Assembly (NCBI GenBank): GCA_032209605.1
Contig: JASFXZ010000003.1
Location: 29,786,762 to 29,850,761 of the forward strand
DNA from: Mactromeris polynyma
Taxonomy: Eukaryota > Mollusca > Bivalvia > Venerida > Mactridae
Direction: 5' to 3'
Length of the DNA stretch: 64,000 nucleotides
Position 1 is the stretch's first letter. Each line of letters opens with the position of its first letter. The translations under genes and the position numbers were made by a program. The notes under the pieces are model-generated. The model worked only from the letters and a program-made list of their open reading frames with translations, was not told the DNA's origin and made no database searches. Shown in pieces: positions 21,001 to 29,107 of this stretch.

Positions 21001-23339
21001 AATAGAAGAATGGTACATTTATCGGGGGATCTTCAAGGTGAGGCCATGTCACGTTTTTTTCTATTTTCTTATTAGCACTTTCTTTTAATGCTTTCAATAC
21101 CCTTTCGTGGAAATTGTTCTTTTTCTGTTTTATTGTCTGGCATTTCGCATGTTGTACTCATGTTTGAAGACTGTGATTTTGTGTTGGCTATTTCGCAAGA
21201 GTTGTTGGTCCTGTTTTACTGATATAATGGTTGCCACATCCAAGTTATCAATTAGCTTAAAATAACCACTCCAACAGAGTCTCTGATTGTTGATCAAATG
21301 TATGAACAGTTGGCATTATTCTCTGATGATACTCTGATGGTATGTACCTGTAGAGATACGATGATTGATTATTTAAGTGGTCAATTGACGACTTCTGTGT
21401 GTGATATTTGCAGGTTCTTTACCCATAATTGATGAATCCTACACACGACCTGATTCGGATACGCCCTCCAATGACTCGGGCTCAGCTCTTACTGATGATG
21501 ATTTACCTTTCGAACACAAGAAATTCCTTCCATCTGATCTACTGGATGGTTCAGTACCATCTGTGGTCCCATCTCCTGACCTTAGACCGGACCACTTTGG
21601 TGAACGGGCAGACCTGATCAAATTTGAATCAGCTTTTCCAGGTAAATATTCTTTCCAATACTTTGACTCGGCTCTTGTTTTGTTATGTTTGCATAAGAGT
21701 GGTTGATAGTTTAAAGGCATCTGATTCTTTTAGAATGCTCGTTATTATTGATATTGTATATGCCACTATTGATTTTTTGTACCTTGTTTCAATGCACTAC
21801 TGTTCATCAATGCATCATCAATACTCTTTGTATTTAAAATTACCATGTTATGGCTCTATCTTACATCATTTGATAGAAGTATTGATACATTTGTGGTAAC
21901 TTTTCTGATTAACAGTACTTATACAACATTGAAGAGAAGATACTCATTTCATTCTTACTGTACTTTCAGATGCTATGGATGGCATATTTTCAGCATTGAC
22001 TGAAGACGAGAGATCTCAGCAGAAGACACCACTTTGTCAGACACCAACTTCACAGCTGCTCCAGATAGCTGCACAGTTTCTTCCAACTCCACCTCCTACC
22101 CCAATTGAAGGAATGAACCCAAAGATGATTAACATGGGGCCTACATCAGCTGGAATGGAACCCAAAGAGCATCAATCAGCTGGTATATTTAATATATTGA
22201 AGGAAGGTTGGTGGCAAGCCAGTCCTAGTCAGCTTCAAGAAGTTAGTGAAAGTATCAGAAATTCTGGACTTGTTGAAAAGATGGCACACGCTGATATTGA
22301 TTCAAATACAGCCAGTATGGTAGATGCTCTTGTTGATGCTAACCTTGTAGAACCTGATCATTTTGACTTTTGTCATGATAGAGGTATTATACAAGATGGA
22401 AACAATAATGATAAGCCCAAGCATAATGGCTCTGAATCAGATTATTCAATGGCTATCCATAGTCTTTCTGCAGCAATTGCAATACTTAGAGAGCAAAATA
22501 AGCAGGTTGTGTCTCCAAATGTTGATCAAATTGAAAAAGAATCATTTGGTTTATCTACTAGTATAACTGATACAGTAAAAAAGCCTGAACCAGAAGATAT
22601 ACAGTCTTTTTGTCCTAGACCACTTCAGCCTGGCTCCTACTGGTACTCTAAGAAGTTTCAATCTTCCAGTGATCATCAGAAGGAATTACCCAGCAATAGC
22701 ACTGAAGAAGTACGCAAAGTATTAGCTTCTCTTGCTGTTACAAAGCCAGGAACTGGTTCTTTAAATGCAAAATCAGTTAGCAAATCCGATTCTAAATTAG
22801 AAGACTTGAGTAAAGTCCAAGCAGAGAACAATATATCCCCACAGGAAAGTATTGACACCAGTGAATCATTCTCTCTAGATACAATAGTACCAGATTCTAC
22901 TGCTGAAAGTAGTCACGAATTCAATGACAATAATACAGTATCACAAATCATACATGAAAATAAAAAAGGCAATGAACATAAATTTGAAGATGATTTTGAT
23001 ATAGAATTAAGGGAAACCGAAGAATTAGTTAGAAATAATGTAGCTTTACAGATGGACTCGAGTAAACAGAGGAAATACATTGAACACAATATAGATAACT
23101 GTGTGGCTGCTGATTGTATGTGTTATGAGGCAGTGTTTCGTGAAGACCATCCAATTGAGACCAGTTCTGTAAAATCAGATTCTAGTTTTACTGAAAGTCT
23201 GGATTCCTCTCCTGCTAAGGCTGTTAAGAAACTACACCAGAAACTAAGTACAAGCTCACTTAGTGACGAGTCGGTGAACAGTTCAATTAATAAGCGAAGA
23301 TCTAGGATTGCTGCTAGATTCGCAACCCCTGTTGAGTGA
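1..23339 (+). CDS. MARF1: MARF1 (meiosis regulator and mRNA stability factor 1), 3' part, 21 exons
   Basis: RNA-binding protein that in mammals and flies represses mRNAs in the germline and recruits decapping or deadenylation factors. Exons, all bounded by AG/GT and with matching phases: 1-49 (partial), 666-835, 8526-8638, 9218-9492, 10578-10758, 11392-11651, 12449-12627, 13050-13130, 13939-14083, 14410-14585, 14906-15072, 15570-15769, 16488-16626, 17217-17308, 17630-17675, 18507-18709, 19262-19489, 20128-20331, 20773-21037, 21414-21641, 21970-23339. They join into about 1589 residues ending at TGA 23337-23339. Order: end of the NYN linker, RRM1, low-complexity segment, RRM2, eight LOTUS repeats, acidic tail. 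Diagnostic motifs shared with vertebrate MARF1 are [31 protein letters not shown] and [15 protein letters not shown]. The NYN catalytic domain must lie left of the window. No internal stop or frameshift is seen, so the gene looks functional. The first in-window intron holds the 8-kb transposon nest. Confidence 0.95.
293..352. repeat. perfect 27-bp inverted repeat with 6-nt loop
   Basis: The left arm (293-319) is the exact reverse complement of the right arm (326-352), separated by TACTCT. It lies in the MARF1 intron between the exons ending at 49 and starting at 666. No element terminus or target duplication is apparent. Confidence 0.95.
666..8638 (+). CDS. MARF1: MARF1 RRM1, two exons (666-835 and 8526-8638)
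   Basis: Exon 666-835 starts after TACAG and carries an RNP-like core ([16 protein letters not shown]). It ends in the second base of an Arg codon. Exon 8526-8638 starts after TTTCAG, completes that codon and continues with [19 protein letters not shown], the last helix and strand of the RRM. The same split and order exist in vertebrate MARF1 (GGKVLSI...ILRF, then a DVFG-type segment). The two halves are separated by a 7.7-kb intron loaded with transposons but remain in phase. Residues after VDYS are Asn/Tyr-rich and begin the low-complexity linker. Confidence 0.9.
1112..1737. mobile_element. Tc1/mariner (Tigger/pogo-like) non-autonomous element
   Basis: Termini are inverted repeats beginning CAGTCGACTCTCGTTA on the left and the reverse complement on the right, each flanked by TA, the target duplication of Tc1/mariner elements. 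The internal CTTCGACGTAACG / CGTCTTAA motifs recur in both orientations near the ends. No transposase frame is present in the 626 bp. Confidence 0.85.
1880..2304 (-). pseudogene. DIRS-type retrotransposon, downstream fragment (linker after RNase H)
   Basis: The minus-strand reading from 2304 gives [18 protein letters not shown], then [19 protein letters not shown] and [17 protein letters not shown]. These are hallmarks of the segment between RNase H and the tyrosine recombinase of DIRS elements. The frame stops near 1880, before any recombinase motif, so it is truncated. It continues the RNase H fragment that ends at 5420, from which it is separated by the hAT element. It is fused in frame to the hAT transposase upstream of it. 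Confidence 0.85.
2305..4907 (-). pseudogene. hAT transposase (ZNF862-like), frameshifted and 3' fused
   Basis: The N-terminal exon (about 4907 to 4309) encodes a Lys/Ser-rich leader and a zinc-finger-like patch ([24 protein letters not shown]). The frame shifts near 4470, where the intact continuation ([19 protein letters not shown]) lies in another frame. A GT donor follows LQLQ near 4308 and an AG acceptor precedes 3791. The second exon carries the hAT core: IIDESTD (first Asp), [11 protein letters not shown] (second Asp), [11 protein letters not shown] (CxxH) and the C-terminal dimerisation motif [18 protein letters not shown] with the catalytic Glu. After KKLMRIKEE the frame passes without a stop into DIRS sequence, giving an open frame of 613 codons (3721-1880). 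The N-terminal frameshift makes an active enzyme unlikely. Confidence 0.85.
2305..5419 (-). mobile_element. hAT transposon inserted in the DIRS element, 3' end lost
   Basis: On the minus strand the element begins with a hAT-like terminus, CAGGGTTCTCGGAAACGCG, at 5419, immediately after DIRS codons. The plus-strand flank there, TACATGTT (5420-5427), would be the 8-bp target duplication. The other flank reads TACAATAT (from 2301), matching only the first four bases, and no inverted terminus is found there. I infer that the 3' UTR and 3' terminus were deleted. The element carries a two-exon ZNF862-like transposase (see next entry). Confidence 0.85.
5420..6339 (-). pseudogene. DIRS-type retrotransposon, RNase H fragment
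   Basis: The minus-strand frame from about 6339 to 5420 covers the end of the reverse-transcriptase connection ([18 protein letters not shown]) and an RNase H domain with the expected acidic residues: [11 protein letters not shown] (Asp), [11 protein letters not shown] (Glu), [12 protein letters not shown] (Asp) and LIADTLSR (Asp). It ends at [11 protein letters not shown], where the hAT element begins. The next DIRS codons resume at 2304. The catalytic RT palm is not found to the right, so the copy is 5' truncated as well. Confidence 0.88.
6764..6927 (+). mobile_element. CAGTAAAACCTCA MITE, copy 1
   Basis: TA-flanked inverted termini CAGTAAAACCTCAGTAATA and GTGAGGTTTTACTGTA, with the internal signature CCCTTGAAAACTGGTCTT and AAAATGGACTTGAAAATT. 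Same family as copies at 10009, 13347, 20563, 26849, 37186 and 38952. TA flanks and TIR style suggest a Tc1/mariner-derived non-autonomous element. Confidence 0.85.
9218..11530 (+). CDS. MARF1: MARF1 low-complexity Tyr/Asn/Gln-rich linker between the RRMs
   Basis: Exons 9218-9492, 10578-10758 and the first half of 11392-11651. The first is Ser/Asp/Thr-rich. The second and third have almost no charge and are dense in Tyr, Asn, Gln and Gly, with short motifs such as [25 protein letters not shown] and YYNYQNSQN. This composition is prion-like. Vertebrate MARF1 has a Ser/Lys-rich linker of similar placement, so the position is conserved while the composition differs. The reading frame is supported by phases 1-1, 0-0 and 1-1 at its borders. 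Confidence 0.85.
9815..9965 (+). repeat. tRNA-derived SINE-like element in MARF1 intron
   Basis: GGTAGTGTAGTGGAATTAGTC resembles an A box and GGCTGTGGGTCC a degenerate B box. A tail TCCTGGAAGCAGCCTTAATC follows. The tail matches the element at 41024-41185 (CCAGGAAGCAGTCGTTGAG), indicating one SINE family. Confidence 0.6.
10009..10187 (-). mobile_element. CAGTAAAACCTCA MITE, copy 2 (reverse)
   Basis: Termini TACTGTAAAACCTCACTTAA and ATTGAGGTTTTACTGTA. The internal AAGACCAGTTTTCAAAGG is the reverse complement of the family signature, so this copy is inverted relative to copy 1. It lies in the MARF1 intron upstream of exon 10578. Confidence 0.85.
10225..10315 (+). repeat. 11-bp tandem repeat (GATGTATGTAT)n
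   Basis: About seven to eight tandem copies of GATGTATGTAT in the MARF1 intron, directly abutting the next inverted-repeat element. Confidence 0.9.
10320..10548. mobile_element. MITE with AGGCTGTCAAG termini
   Basis: Left end CAGGCTGTCAAGCGG and right end CACTTGACAGCCTG are inverted. The interior is pyrimidine-rich with repeats of CCTTATTTTTCCTA and TCTCCTACTTTTT. The CAGG start suggests a hAT-type terminus, but a target duplication cannot be judged because the flank is a microsatellite. Confidence 0.65.
11392..12627 (+). CDS. MARF1: MARF1 RRM2 exons (11392-11651, 12449-12627)
   Basis: After the low-complexity stretch the frame gives [20 protein letters not shown], an RNP2-type strand and first helix. 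Exon 12449-12627 adds [12 protein letters not shown] and [20 protein letters not shown], matching the VSNIDYRLSRKELQQ and IGAVNSLHRYKIG segments of vertebrate MARF1 RRM2. The intervening intron contains a 318-bp inverted-repeat element (12070-12387). Confidence 0.9.
12070..12387. mobile_element. MITE with CACTGTAAATCACT termini
   Basis: Left end CACTGTAAATCACTTTATTT and right end AATTAGTGATTTACAGTA form an inverted repeat. The interior carries repeated TCGCGAA and CACGAA motifs in both orientations. It lies in the MARF1 intron between the RRM2 exons and has no coding content. Confidence 0.8.
13050..21037 (+). CDS. MARF1: MARF1 array of eight LOTUS (OST-HTH) domains
   Basis: LOTUS domains are winged-helix RNA-binding modules. 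Approximate spans in exons: L1 13050-14083, L2 14410-15072, L3 15570-16520, L4 16520-17675, L5 18507-19310, L6 19310-20180, L7 20180-20820, L8 20820-21037. L3 and L5 are the most alike, each with a FxPxYHxHFGxQCRVxDYG core ([38 protein letters not shown]), as in the corresponding pair of human MARF1. L4 has [18 protein letters not shown]6 and L7 are the most divergent. The count of eight equals that of vertebrates. One exon (17630-17675) is only 46 nt. Confidence 0.92.
13347..13511 (+). mobile_element. CAGTAAAACCTCA MITE, copy 3
   Basis: Left end degraded (TACAGTAAACGCTCAATAGT), right end GGAGGTTTTACTGTA, internal CCCTTGAAAACTGGTCTTA and AAAATGGACTTGAAAATGG. In a MARF1 intron. Confidence 0.85.
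16861..17041. mobile_element. Tigger-like MITE with CAGTCGAATTTTCG terminus
   Basis: Left end GCAGTCGAATTTTCGTTTAT, right end GGGGTCCGACTGTA. The termini match imperfectly in inverted orientation. Shared words with the fragments at 19519-19598 and 42665-42787 (CCGATGAATTC-like, GATATTTATTTCGGA) suggest a common family. Confidence 0.6.
17690..17910 (+). repeat. short tandem duplications in MARF1 intron
   Basis: GTGTGTCTGTTAGTGAGAAC occurs twice, then a ~48-bp unit starting TCATCTAAATAAATGCATAC and ending AGTATTGCG occurs three times, nearly identical. Confidence 0.9.
19519..19598. mobile_element. 80-bp Tigger-like MITE remnant
   Basis: TACAGTCAGACCTCGTTTG at the left and CGACAAGGTCTGACTTTA at the right are inverted. 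Sits just inside a MARF1 intron, 30 bp after the donor at 19490. Confidence 0.6.
20563..20743 (+). mobile_element. CAGTAAAACCTCA MITE, copy 4
   Basis: Left end TACAGCAAAACCTTAATAAT and right end GTGATTTTACTGTG are mutated versions of the family ends. The internal signature CCCTTGAAAACTGGTCTT is intact. It ends 29 bp before the acceptor of the last LOTUS exon (20773). Confidence 0.85.
21414..23339 (+). CDS. MARF1: MARF1 acidic C-terminal tail with conserved short motifs
   Basis: Exon 21414-21641 carries a proline-rich motif, [18 protein letters not shown] followed by ADLIKFE, close to a vertebrate MARF1 segment of the form PSCLPSPQLRPDP...ADLIQFE. The 1370-nt last exon encodes a Ser/Asp/Glu-rich, apparently disordered tail. 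It ends [16 protein letters not shown], resembling the vertebrate terminus KNRVKLAANFSLAPITKL. C-terminal tails of vertebrate MARF1 contact the decapping scaffold EDC4; that these two motifs mediate it here is inference. Between them the sequence is poorly conserved. Confidence 0.85.
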
Positions 23340-25810
23340 GGCATGCACATTTCCTCTCCGATTTTTTGGAAACATTCACTTCATTATATGGGATTTTCTT
23401 CTTTTACTCTTTAGGTGACCTTTGACTTTCATGGAAAAGACTGACGTTTATTTTTGCTTTGATGCATTTGTACCAGTGTGTTAAGAAGAATTTGTTGTAT
23501 TCAATGCATGATTTTGTATTTATATGCTTGTAAATTATTGTTGTTTTGCATACTTTGTAAGCTTACACATTGTTAAGAAAGTGCTTTTTTGTGACAGTAG
23601 GATCTATAGAAGAGACTTTTGTGTTCATATATAATCCTTGTAATTTTCATGACTGATTTTTTTTGTTCTTGAATATTTATGTTAGGCGTATGTTTCCTTT
23701 GATACTAATTCACATCTACTGGCATTGTTTTGATGTTTGTCCTTGACTCAAACAAATCAATGACTGGGACTGATTGTATTCTATGCCAATGTATGGTCAC
23801 AGTGAGATTCAAACTTGAAGTGTCAAACAACATGTACCTGTATGACCTTTTGATTAATACAGATACAATGTATAGTTACAGGTACACTGTATTCCAATAG
23901 GTTGATGGAAATTGGTATGACATCTGTTGGTATAACTTTCATGTTGCGTTTTTTGTGTACATGTATATTCATTTTTAATTAAATGAGTGTCAGTTCTGCG
24001 TCTGTGGTTAAAAACTGAGCTTTGAAACCAGTCTCGAACATCATAAATCTGATTGGTTGTTTCTGAACTCAATCCTAAAATTGTGCTGCATTTGGAGACT
24101 GGATACCAAACTCAAAGTGTTTTCTGTTTTATAATCTGAGGCGCTGATGAAATGTTAGGATAAGTTGAATGATATTGATGCGTAATTGTGGTGCACTCGG
24201 TTGATCCATGACATTTTGGTATCTGTTTCATTGTACATTGCCCTATATAATGTGAAATAGCTCAGCCTTAAACCAAGCTAACACAGGATTTAAATCTTGT
24301 TGCTTGGTTATGGCGGCCAAAGGAAACATATAAATGTAACTTGCCTAGTAAATGTATCCATGTTGAGGTTTTATCACAGTGATGTTGTAATTACATTGAA
24401 GTGTCTTCCAATTTGTGGAGTATGGGATTAGATCCGTCTTTTGCATAACTTAGTGATATGGTGTTCGGGCTTAATCATAAGTTGCTTGTATTTGTTCTAT
24501 TCTCTCACAATTTACTTGTATACTTCCAAGACAAATTAGACCCAAGATGTCTTCATGATCTGTAACAATTTGTAAGCGATCGTGTCGGCCAGGAAGTTGT
24601 AATATCATTGTGTTGTGATTGAACTTGTTTTATGAGAGAATAGAACATCTAAAACAGCTCATTGTTTGATATTACAGATTTGCAAATACAGCATTTCCAT
24701 ACAGTCGACCTAGAAATGTTCTCAAAAACAATGTTTTGTGATTCTCACAATGTCGTGTATCTAATATGAAATCTTTGTATTGCCAGTGATGTCGAGTGTG
24801 GATGCTTTCTGTTCATTCCACTTGAATAAGAATAATCCATTTAGAATATTATTGCATGTACAAAGTTTTACAATGATATGAAATATAAGGTACAGTTACC
24901 TTTATCATTAGATATTTGTACAGTTTTATGAATATATCCGTGGATCTTACTTTGTTCATGAAATCAATTAAGGTGTTGAATGTTGGAGTGTGCCGAAATC
25001 GGTTTAAGATTCTAAGGTTATTGTATTTGATGATATTATGCATGCTTTCCATGTATTATTTTTGCTATTAAGTCAATAGTGTTTTCTTTATTGTGCAAAA
25101 TAGAATCAACTATAGCAAAGTTTGTTAGATCAGATTTTGTTGATTATAGTTGTGTCTTTAATAAGCTATGTAGTATCACTATGACATGGAATCGGATAAA
25201 TCATTAAATGTATTTATATTGTATAATGACCCACATACCTTCTATAAGAGTAGGTACTGGTATTGTGTAATTATTTAAATAATTTGCATGTTTCACTAAT
25301 ACTGATTTTATTTGAGAAGTAAATGCCGATTTTTGTGGTATTACTTACAGCAACAAATCGAGGTTTATGATTCTATAGAGGAATATTAGCCAACTTTACC
25401 TGCTACAGGTATGATATTTTCATTTGGATTAAAAGGATCTATAACATTGAAATTGTATGATGTTGTATAGTTTGTAAGGGAAACATGTATTGTGTGTCCT
25501 ATAGGAAGTGACATTCTACCAATGTTATACATGTATGTGTTGTGTATGGGTATTACATTGATGAACACAAGGAAATACTCAAATAAAGACAAGTTTGAGA
25601 CATGTACACTGTATATACCTAAGGCAAACTGCTTATGTAATAAACTGTATGTTGACTGTATGTCAAATATGATGGGTCATGTGACTAGTTTTTGTGTGTA
25701 AATAGATGCTCGATAGATTAGATAGTGGTATTCTATCTAGATGGATTTACGTGTTGTCCAAGGCTTTGCTTAGTCAAATAGATTGTAATAAAGTTCTAGC
25801 ATTATACTGT
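23340..25810 (+). other. MARF1 3' UTR (probable)
   Basis: About 2.4 kb of T-rich sequence without coding potential follows the MARF1 stop. The last candidate poly(A) signal, AATAAA at 25787-25792, is followed by a repeat-like sequence. Earlier AATAAA signals near 25580 and 25640 could give shorter ends. The extent is inferred only from these signals and the absence of other features. Confidence 0.5.
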
Positions 25811-26848
25811 CTTATGTTTTGAATTGAATCTGCTTGTATAATGTACAGTGTACCCCTTGCAGAAGCTACCTCTGTAAGACAAACATCTACAATGGCATGT
25901 ACTGTTCAGGGGTGTCGCTAATTTTTGAATTAGCAGGGAAATCATCAAAAGTAGTCGGGGATCTGGGGGGGTACTCCCCTTAAATATGATCACTCGTACA
26001 AGAAAAGTAGCCGGGTGATGATGCTTATTTTACCAGCAATCAGCTTTTTTGAGACCCCGACTGTTATCACTTACAAGTTAAAGCAGTTCACAAACACAGG
26101 CATTCAAAAACCAGCATTCTTAGTTTCCATCAGTATTTTACATACTTGCATTATATAATCAAAAACAAGAAAATGGTTTGAATATTTTTTTATTGTCAAG
26201 GAATTAATACAAGTATAAGTTGTGAAAAATGGAAAATATTAGCAACTTGTAAGTTATTATTTCTTAAATTAGAAATTAGTTCTTTGTGCATGTCAGTTTA
26301 AGAACATGTAACGATTTACACAGTACCTGATTAGCTTACTTTCATATCATAAAACTGAGTAAAATATTCTAAATTCTGAGAGCTGTTGAATTGTTGACAA
26401 AGATGTTAGTAAATCTTGTGTGAGGAGAATTTCAACAAGCTGCGACTTTCATATCAATACACTCTTCTGCATTGTGTACATTTTCATTTGTTGTATGCAA
26501 TGAAATATTATAAACAAATAAACAAGTTTCGACCAAATCTTAAGTGGATGGAATTGTCTGGATGATTGATTTATTAGAACCCATCGGTGCCAAATTTTCA
26601 ACTTTGAGACATCTTTGGTAAGATCACCCGGGGAGGGGGGGACACTCGGCTTGTCTCGTAAAACACAAGCATGCCTTGATCAGCTTCCATGTCTAAATAT
26701 TTTCAGATTGCTATACAATGCAAGATAAGCTTTCAAGAACAGGACAGACCTGTCGAAGAATCTTTAAATATCTCAACATTTGAATAGACACAAATATACT
26801 GAGTATAAAGACTGGTCCACTAACTACATGTATCTACATTGATCCAAA

Positions 26849-26999
26849 TACAGTAAACCCTCAATAATAAGACCACCTTTGTGACCCTTGAAAACGCTGC
26901 TTTATATTGAGGTTGAATACAGAGCCAAAACAGTGAATATGAACTTGAAAATTGTGTTCTTAAAATTTTGAGGTGGTCTTAAAGTGAGGTTTTAATGTA
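26849..26999 (+). mobile_element. CAGTAAAACCTCA MITE, copy 5
   Basis: Left end TACAGTAAACCCTCAATAAT, right end GTGAGGTTTTAATGTA, internal CCCTTGAAAACGCTGC. A short internal deletion relative to copy 1. Confidence 0.8.
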
Positions 27000-27659
27000 T
27001 TTCAGAAATATATGCAGTGCACTGTCACATAACTAAGGTAATGCTTTAGCAGCATACATATCACAAGGACTCTACTGTTGTCCTGATGTAAGCCATCCAA
27101 TAGACTCGCTGGCCATCCTGATGAGAGGACAATATTACAATTCTAGAGAACAATAGTGCTTTGTACAATTGTTGCAAATATGGACAAGTCATGAACAGTG
27201 CCAATGTCTCTTGTTAATATACAATTGTATTGGTTTTCTCTTTATCCTCAGCTGAATGGATTGGTACATTGGTGATAGTCTCTCCCTTCATGTCCATGCT
27301 CAATTAAAATGAACATAATCCTTTCCTTCAGTGAGCTGTAGTGATTCCAGATTTTTCTCAAAATCACCATGCGTAAGATCCTAAAATATACAAAGGTTGC
27401 AGACTCGAGTTTTTCTAATGATTGAAATGAAGATTGTAAACTGGAAACAGAAAGGCAGTGCATACAGACAGAGAGTGAGTTCAGCAATAAACAACTGCAA
27501 TAAGCAAGCAAAGGATTTCCTGGATTTCAGAACAAATAAATGATAAGCTAACTTATGATCTAAATGCCAGCTTACACGCTGGTAAATCTGATTGTGAGCA
27601 TATAAGTCTGAGACAACATTACCGATTCAATATTCACATTTAAATTTCTAATTGAATTG

Positions 27660-27800
27660 TTGCACTTTTTGTGCCCCCACACAATTGTGGGGAGGGGCAC
27701 TTGGATTTACCCCTGTCGGTCCTTCAGTGCAGCAATCCATCTGTCTGTCTCACAAAACTTGTGTCTTTCATGTCTCCTGAACCGTTGGGCCTACAGCCTC
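27660..27800. repeat. palindromic repeat fragment (CCCCACACAATTGTGGGG)
   Basis: A perfect 18-bp palindrome at about 27676-27693 inside GTGCCCCC...GGGGCAC, followed by TTGGATTTACCCCTGTCGGT. Probably one end of a dispersed element whose other end is not seen. Confidence 0.5.
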
Positions 27801-27849
27801 CCTCTCCATCCAGGGAAATAGAGGTATTTGTGCTCCTTAGATAACAACA

Positions 27850-28488
27850 AGAGGGCTTTGATGGCCCTATAGAGCTCACCTGAGTACACAGCCATTCTGA
27901 CTGAATTAGACTAATGTGCAAATAAATTGGTATGGGTTCAATAAAAATCCATTCAGCAGTTCAGGAGGAAATGTTATTAATAGTTTCCACTATATACATG
28001 TAGGCAACACAGCAATGCCCCCTGGCGGCCATGTTTATTAACATAACTTAATTATTTATACAATTTTGGAAGAGTACCACACACCAAATATTAAGACTTT
28101 ATGGTTTTGGAAAAGCAGATTTTCTAAATTATCACTTTAACATGGCCCAGCCTCCTGGTAACCATTTTTTGAACAGAACTTAATAATTTATGCAATCTTG
28201 TAAGAGGACCACTAGACAATGCTACACACCAATATAAGCTGTAGGCCTATGGTTTTGAACAAGAAGATTTTCAGTTTACACTTTTAAAATATATTTTTAG
28301 CTCCTGTGACCTACTTATGCAGCAGACCAGAATGATTTATGTAACTATGAATGAGGCGCACCCAAGGATCATTCCTATGAAGTTTGGACATAATCCATTC
28401 AGTGGTATAGGAGTAGATGTTGTTGAAAGAATGTTGACGGACGACGCTAAAAGCTGAACGATCCTAAAAGTGCTCAGGTGAGCTAATT
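27850..28488. mobile_element. inverted-repeat element with AGCTCACCTGAG termini
   Basis: Left AGAGCTCACCTGAGTAC (27870s) and right GTGCTCAGGTGAGCT (28470-28484) are inverted. The interior has two diverged sub-repeats mentioning GAACATAACTTAATTATTTA-type and GAACAGAACTTAATAATTTA-type words, suggesting an internal duplication. No coding frame. Confidence 0.65.
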
Positions 28489-29107
28489 ACCATTTTAACT
28501 TTGTCTCTGATATCTCAAAAATGATCTTACTTAAGAGTAATGAATTTTCATGGAATTATTAGTCATCACATGAATTTGGGCACATCGAGTTCTTTATTGC
28601 ATTCATATAGTAAGAGAAGACTTATGCCCCTTATTGTTCTAGTTTACAATACGTTTCATATATATTCAGTTCAAATAATGATAACTTTTACATTATAATA
28701 GTTTTCTAGAGGCTTAATAACCAGAATAGAATTAGCCAACTTTACCACTACTTTACCACTTACTATTTTATCATAAAATCTCTAAGAATAGACAACAACT
28801 GATATTAATTAGTAGGTAATGAACAAATGAGCAACCGTCGGCATCTCTAGGTATACAATATACAGAGAGAGATGATAGCTGGAGCCAGTCTATACATCAA
28901 GAGGTACATACATAATGCTTCACCATACACTGAACAGGTAAAATCTGCAAATAGCAGATATTATATAGGGAACAGATTCCTGGCATCAATACATAGACTG
29001 TGATACTAGAATATTGTTTTCTCTACCATAAGACTGTGTGTATAAGACGGAAAATATGACATAAGTAGCAATTTTTTGAAGGATAAAGAATTTACTACAA
29101 CAGCAGT

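Larger units (their letters stand above)
25811..29107. other. intergenic region between MARF1 and the ASB gene
   Basis: No exon recognised. It holds a hAT-like terminus (CAGGGGTGTCGCTAATTTT, 25907), a CAGTAAAACCTCA MITE (26849-26999), a palindrome with flanking repeat (27660-27800) and an inverted-repeat element (about 27850-28488). The promoter of the ASB gene must lie in the last part, but no box is convincing. Confidence 0.6.
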
